From Camarhynchus parvulus (taxonomy: Eukaryota > Chordata > Aves > Passeriformes > Thraupidae): 64,000 nt of DNA. Of this stretch, positions 63,980-64,000 are shown piece after piece; positions within the stretch are counted from its first letter, which is position 1, and every line of letters begins with the position of its first letter. The notes below the pieces were generated by a model that was given only the letters and a program-made list of their open reading frames with translations, did not search any database and was not told where the DNA came from. The stretch covers positions 6,904,733 through 6,968,732 of the forward strand of contig NC_044574.1 of NCBI RefSeq assembly GCF_901933205.1, in the 5' to 3' direction. The translations under genes and the position numbers were made by a program.

Positions 63980-64000
63980 CAAATTTGACCTTGGTGCTTA
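63980..64000 (-). other. Possible exon end with strong splice donor at window edge
   Basis: On the minus strand the window opens with a short run ending AAATTTG|GTAAGTAAG, a near-perfect donor. Upstream sequence lies outside the window, so neither frame nor gene can be named. It could be a distal 5' exon of SPON2 or the next minus-strand gene (CTBP1 follows SPON2 in human). Confidence 0.3.

Overview
The window looks like single-copy vertebrate nuclear DNA, most likely from a bird and probably a songbird. It is AT-rich and intron-rich. The recognisable interspersed repeats are CR1 LINE fragments plus one solo LTR of a songbird-like endogenous retrovirus. Introns are short (0.3-3.3 kb), and three genes lie in the order known from human 4p16.3. 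There are no bacterial-style operons. Nearly every short open frame between the genes is chance.

Three protein-coding genes lie head to tail on the minus strand. From the right they are SPON2 (coding 40,923-45,536; five coding exons, 330 aa; secreted spondin-2 with an FS/spondin domain and one thrombospondin type-1 repeat), TMED11 (coding 30,739-35,916; five exons, 217 aa; p24-family cargo receptor of the ER-Golgi) and RNF212 (coding 12,499-28,038; reconstructed as eleven exons, 275 aa; RING-type SUMO-ligase-like factor of meiotic crossing-over). All splice phases of SPON2 and TMED11 close exactly. RNF212 closes only if a 25-nt exon (16,701-16,725) and a 37-nt exon (13,881-13,917) are included; these two are inferred from splice signals and phase. 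The order RNF212-TMED11-SPON2 matches human, where TMED11 is a pseudogene (TMED11P). Here TMED11 appears fully intact.

Region by region: 1-12,450 is gene-poor DNA downstream of RNF212 with a compound ATTC microsatellite, a T/G tract and a CR1 tail. 12,450-28,380 is RNF212, ending in the only CpG island of the window (about 27,880-28,385). 28,400-30,400 is intergenic with a GAT repeat. 30,400-35,920 is TMED11. 36,000-40,650 is intergenic with short tandem duplications and a CTCF-like site. 40,650-46,440 is SPON2 with a TATA-like promoter and an untranslated first exon. 46,440-62,650 is intergenic, with a nested CR1 pair, a solo LTR, another CR1 and a perfect 24-bp-arm hairpin. Near the right edge are an unidentified plus-strand open frame with a strong splice acceptor (62,681-63,259) and a strong minus-strand splice donor (63,980), which may belong to the next gene.

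The genes are neighbours by conserved synteny and do not share a pathway: meiotic recombination (RNF212), secretory trafficking (TMED11), and secreted matrix/innate-immune protein (SPON2). No unusual new system is evident. The points most worth checking are the intact TMED11, the small RNF212 exons and a possible poison exon, the hairpin beside a CR1 end, and the unidentified frame at the right edge.
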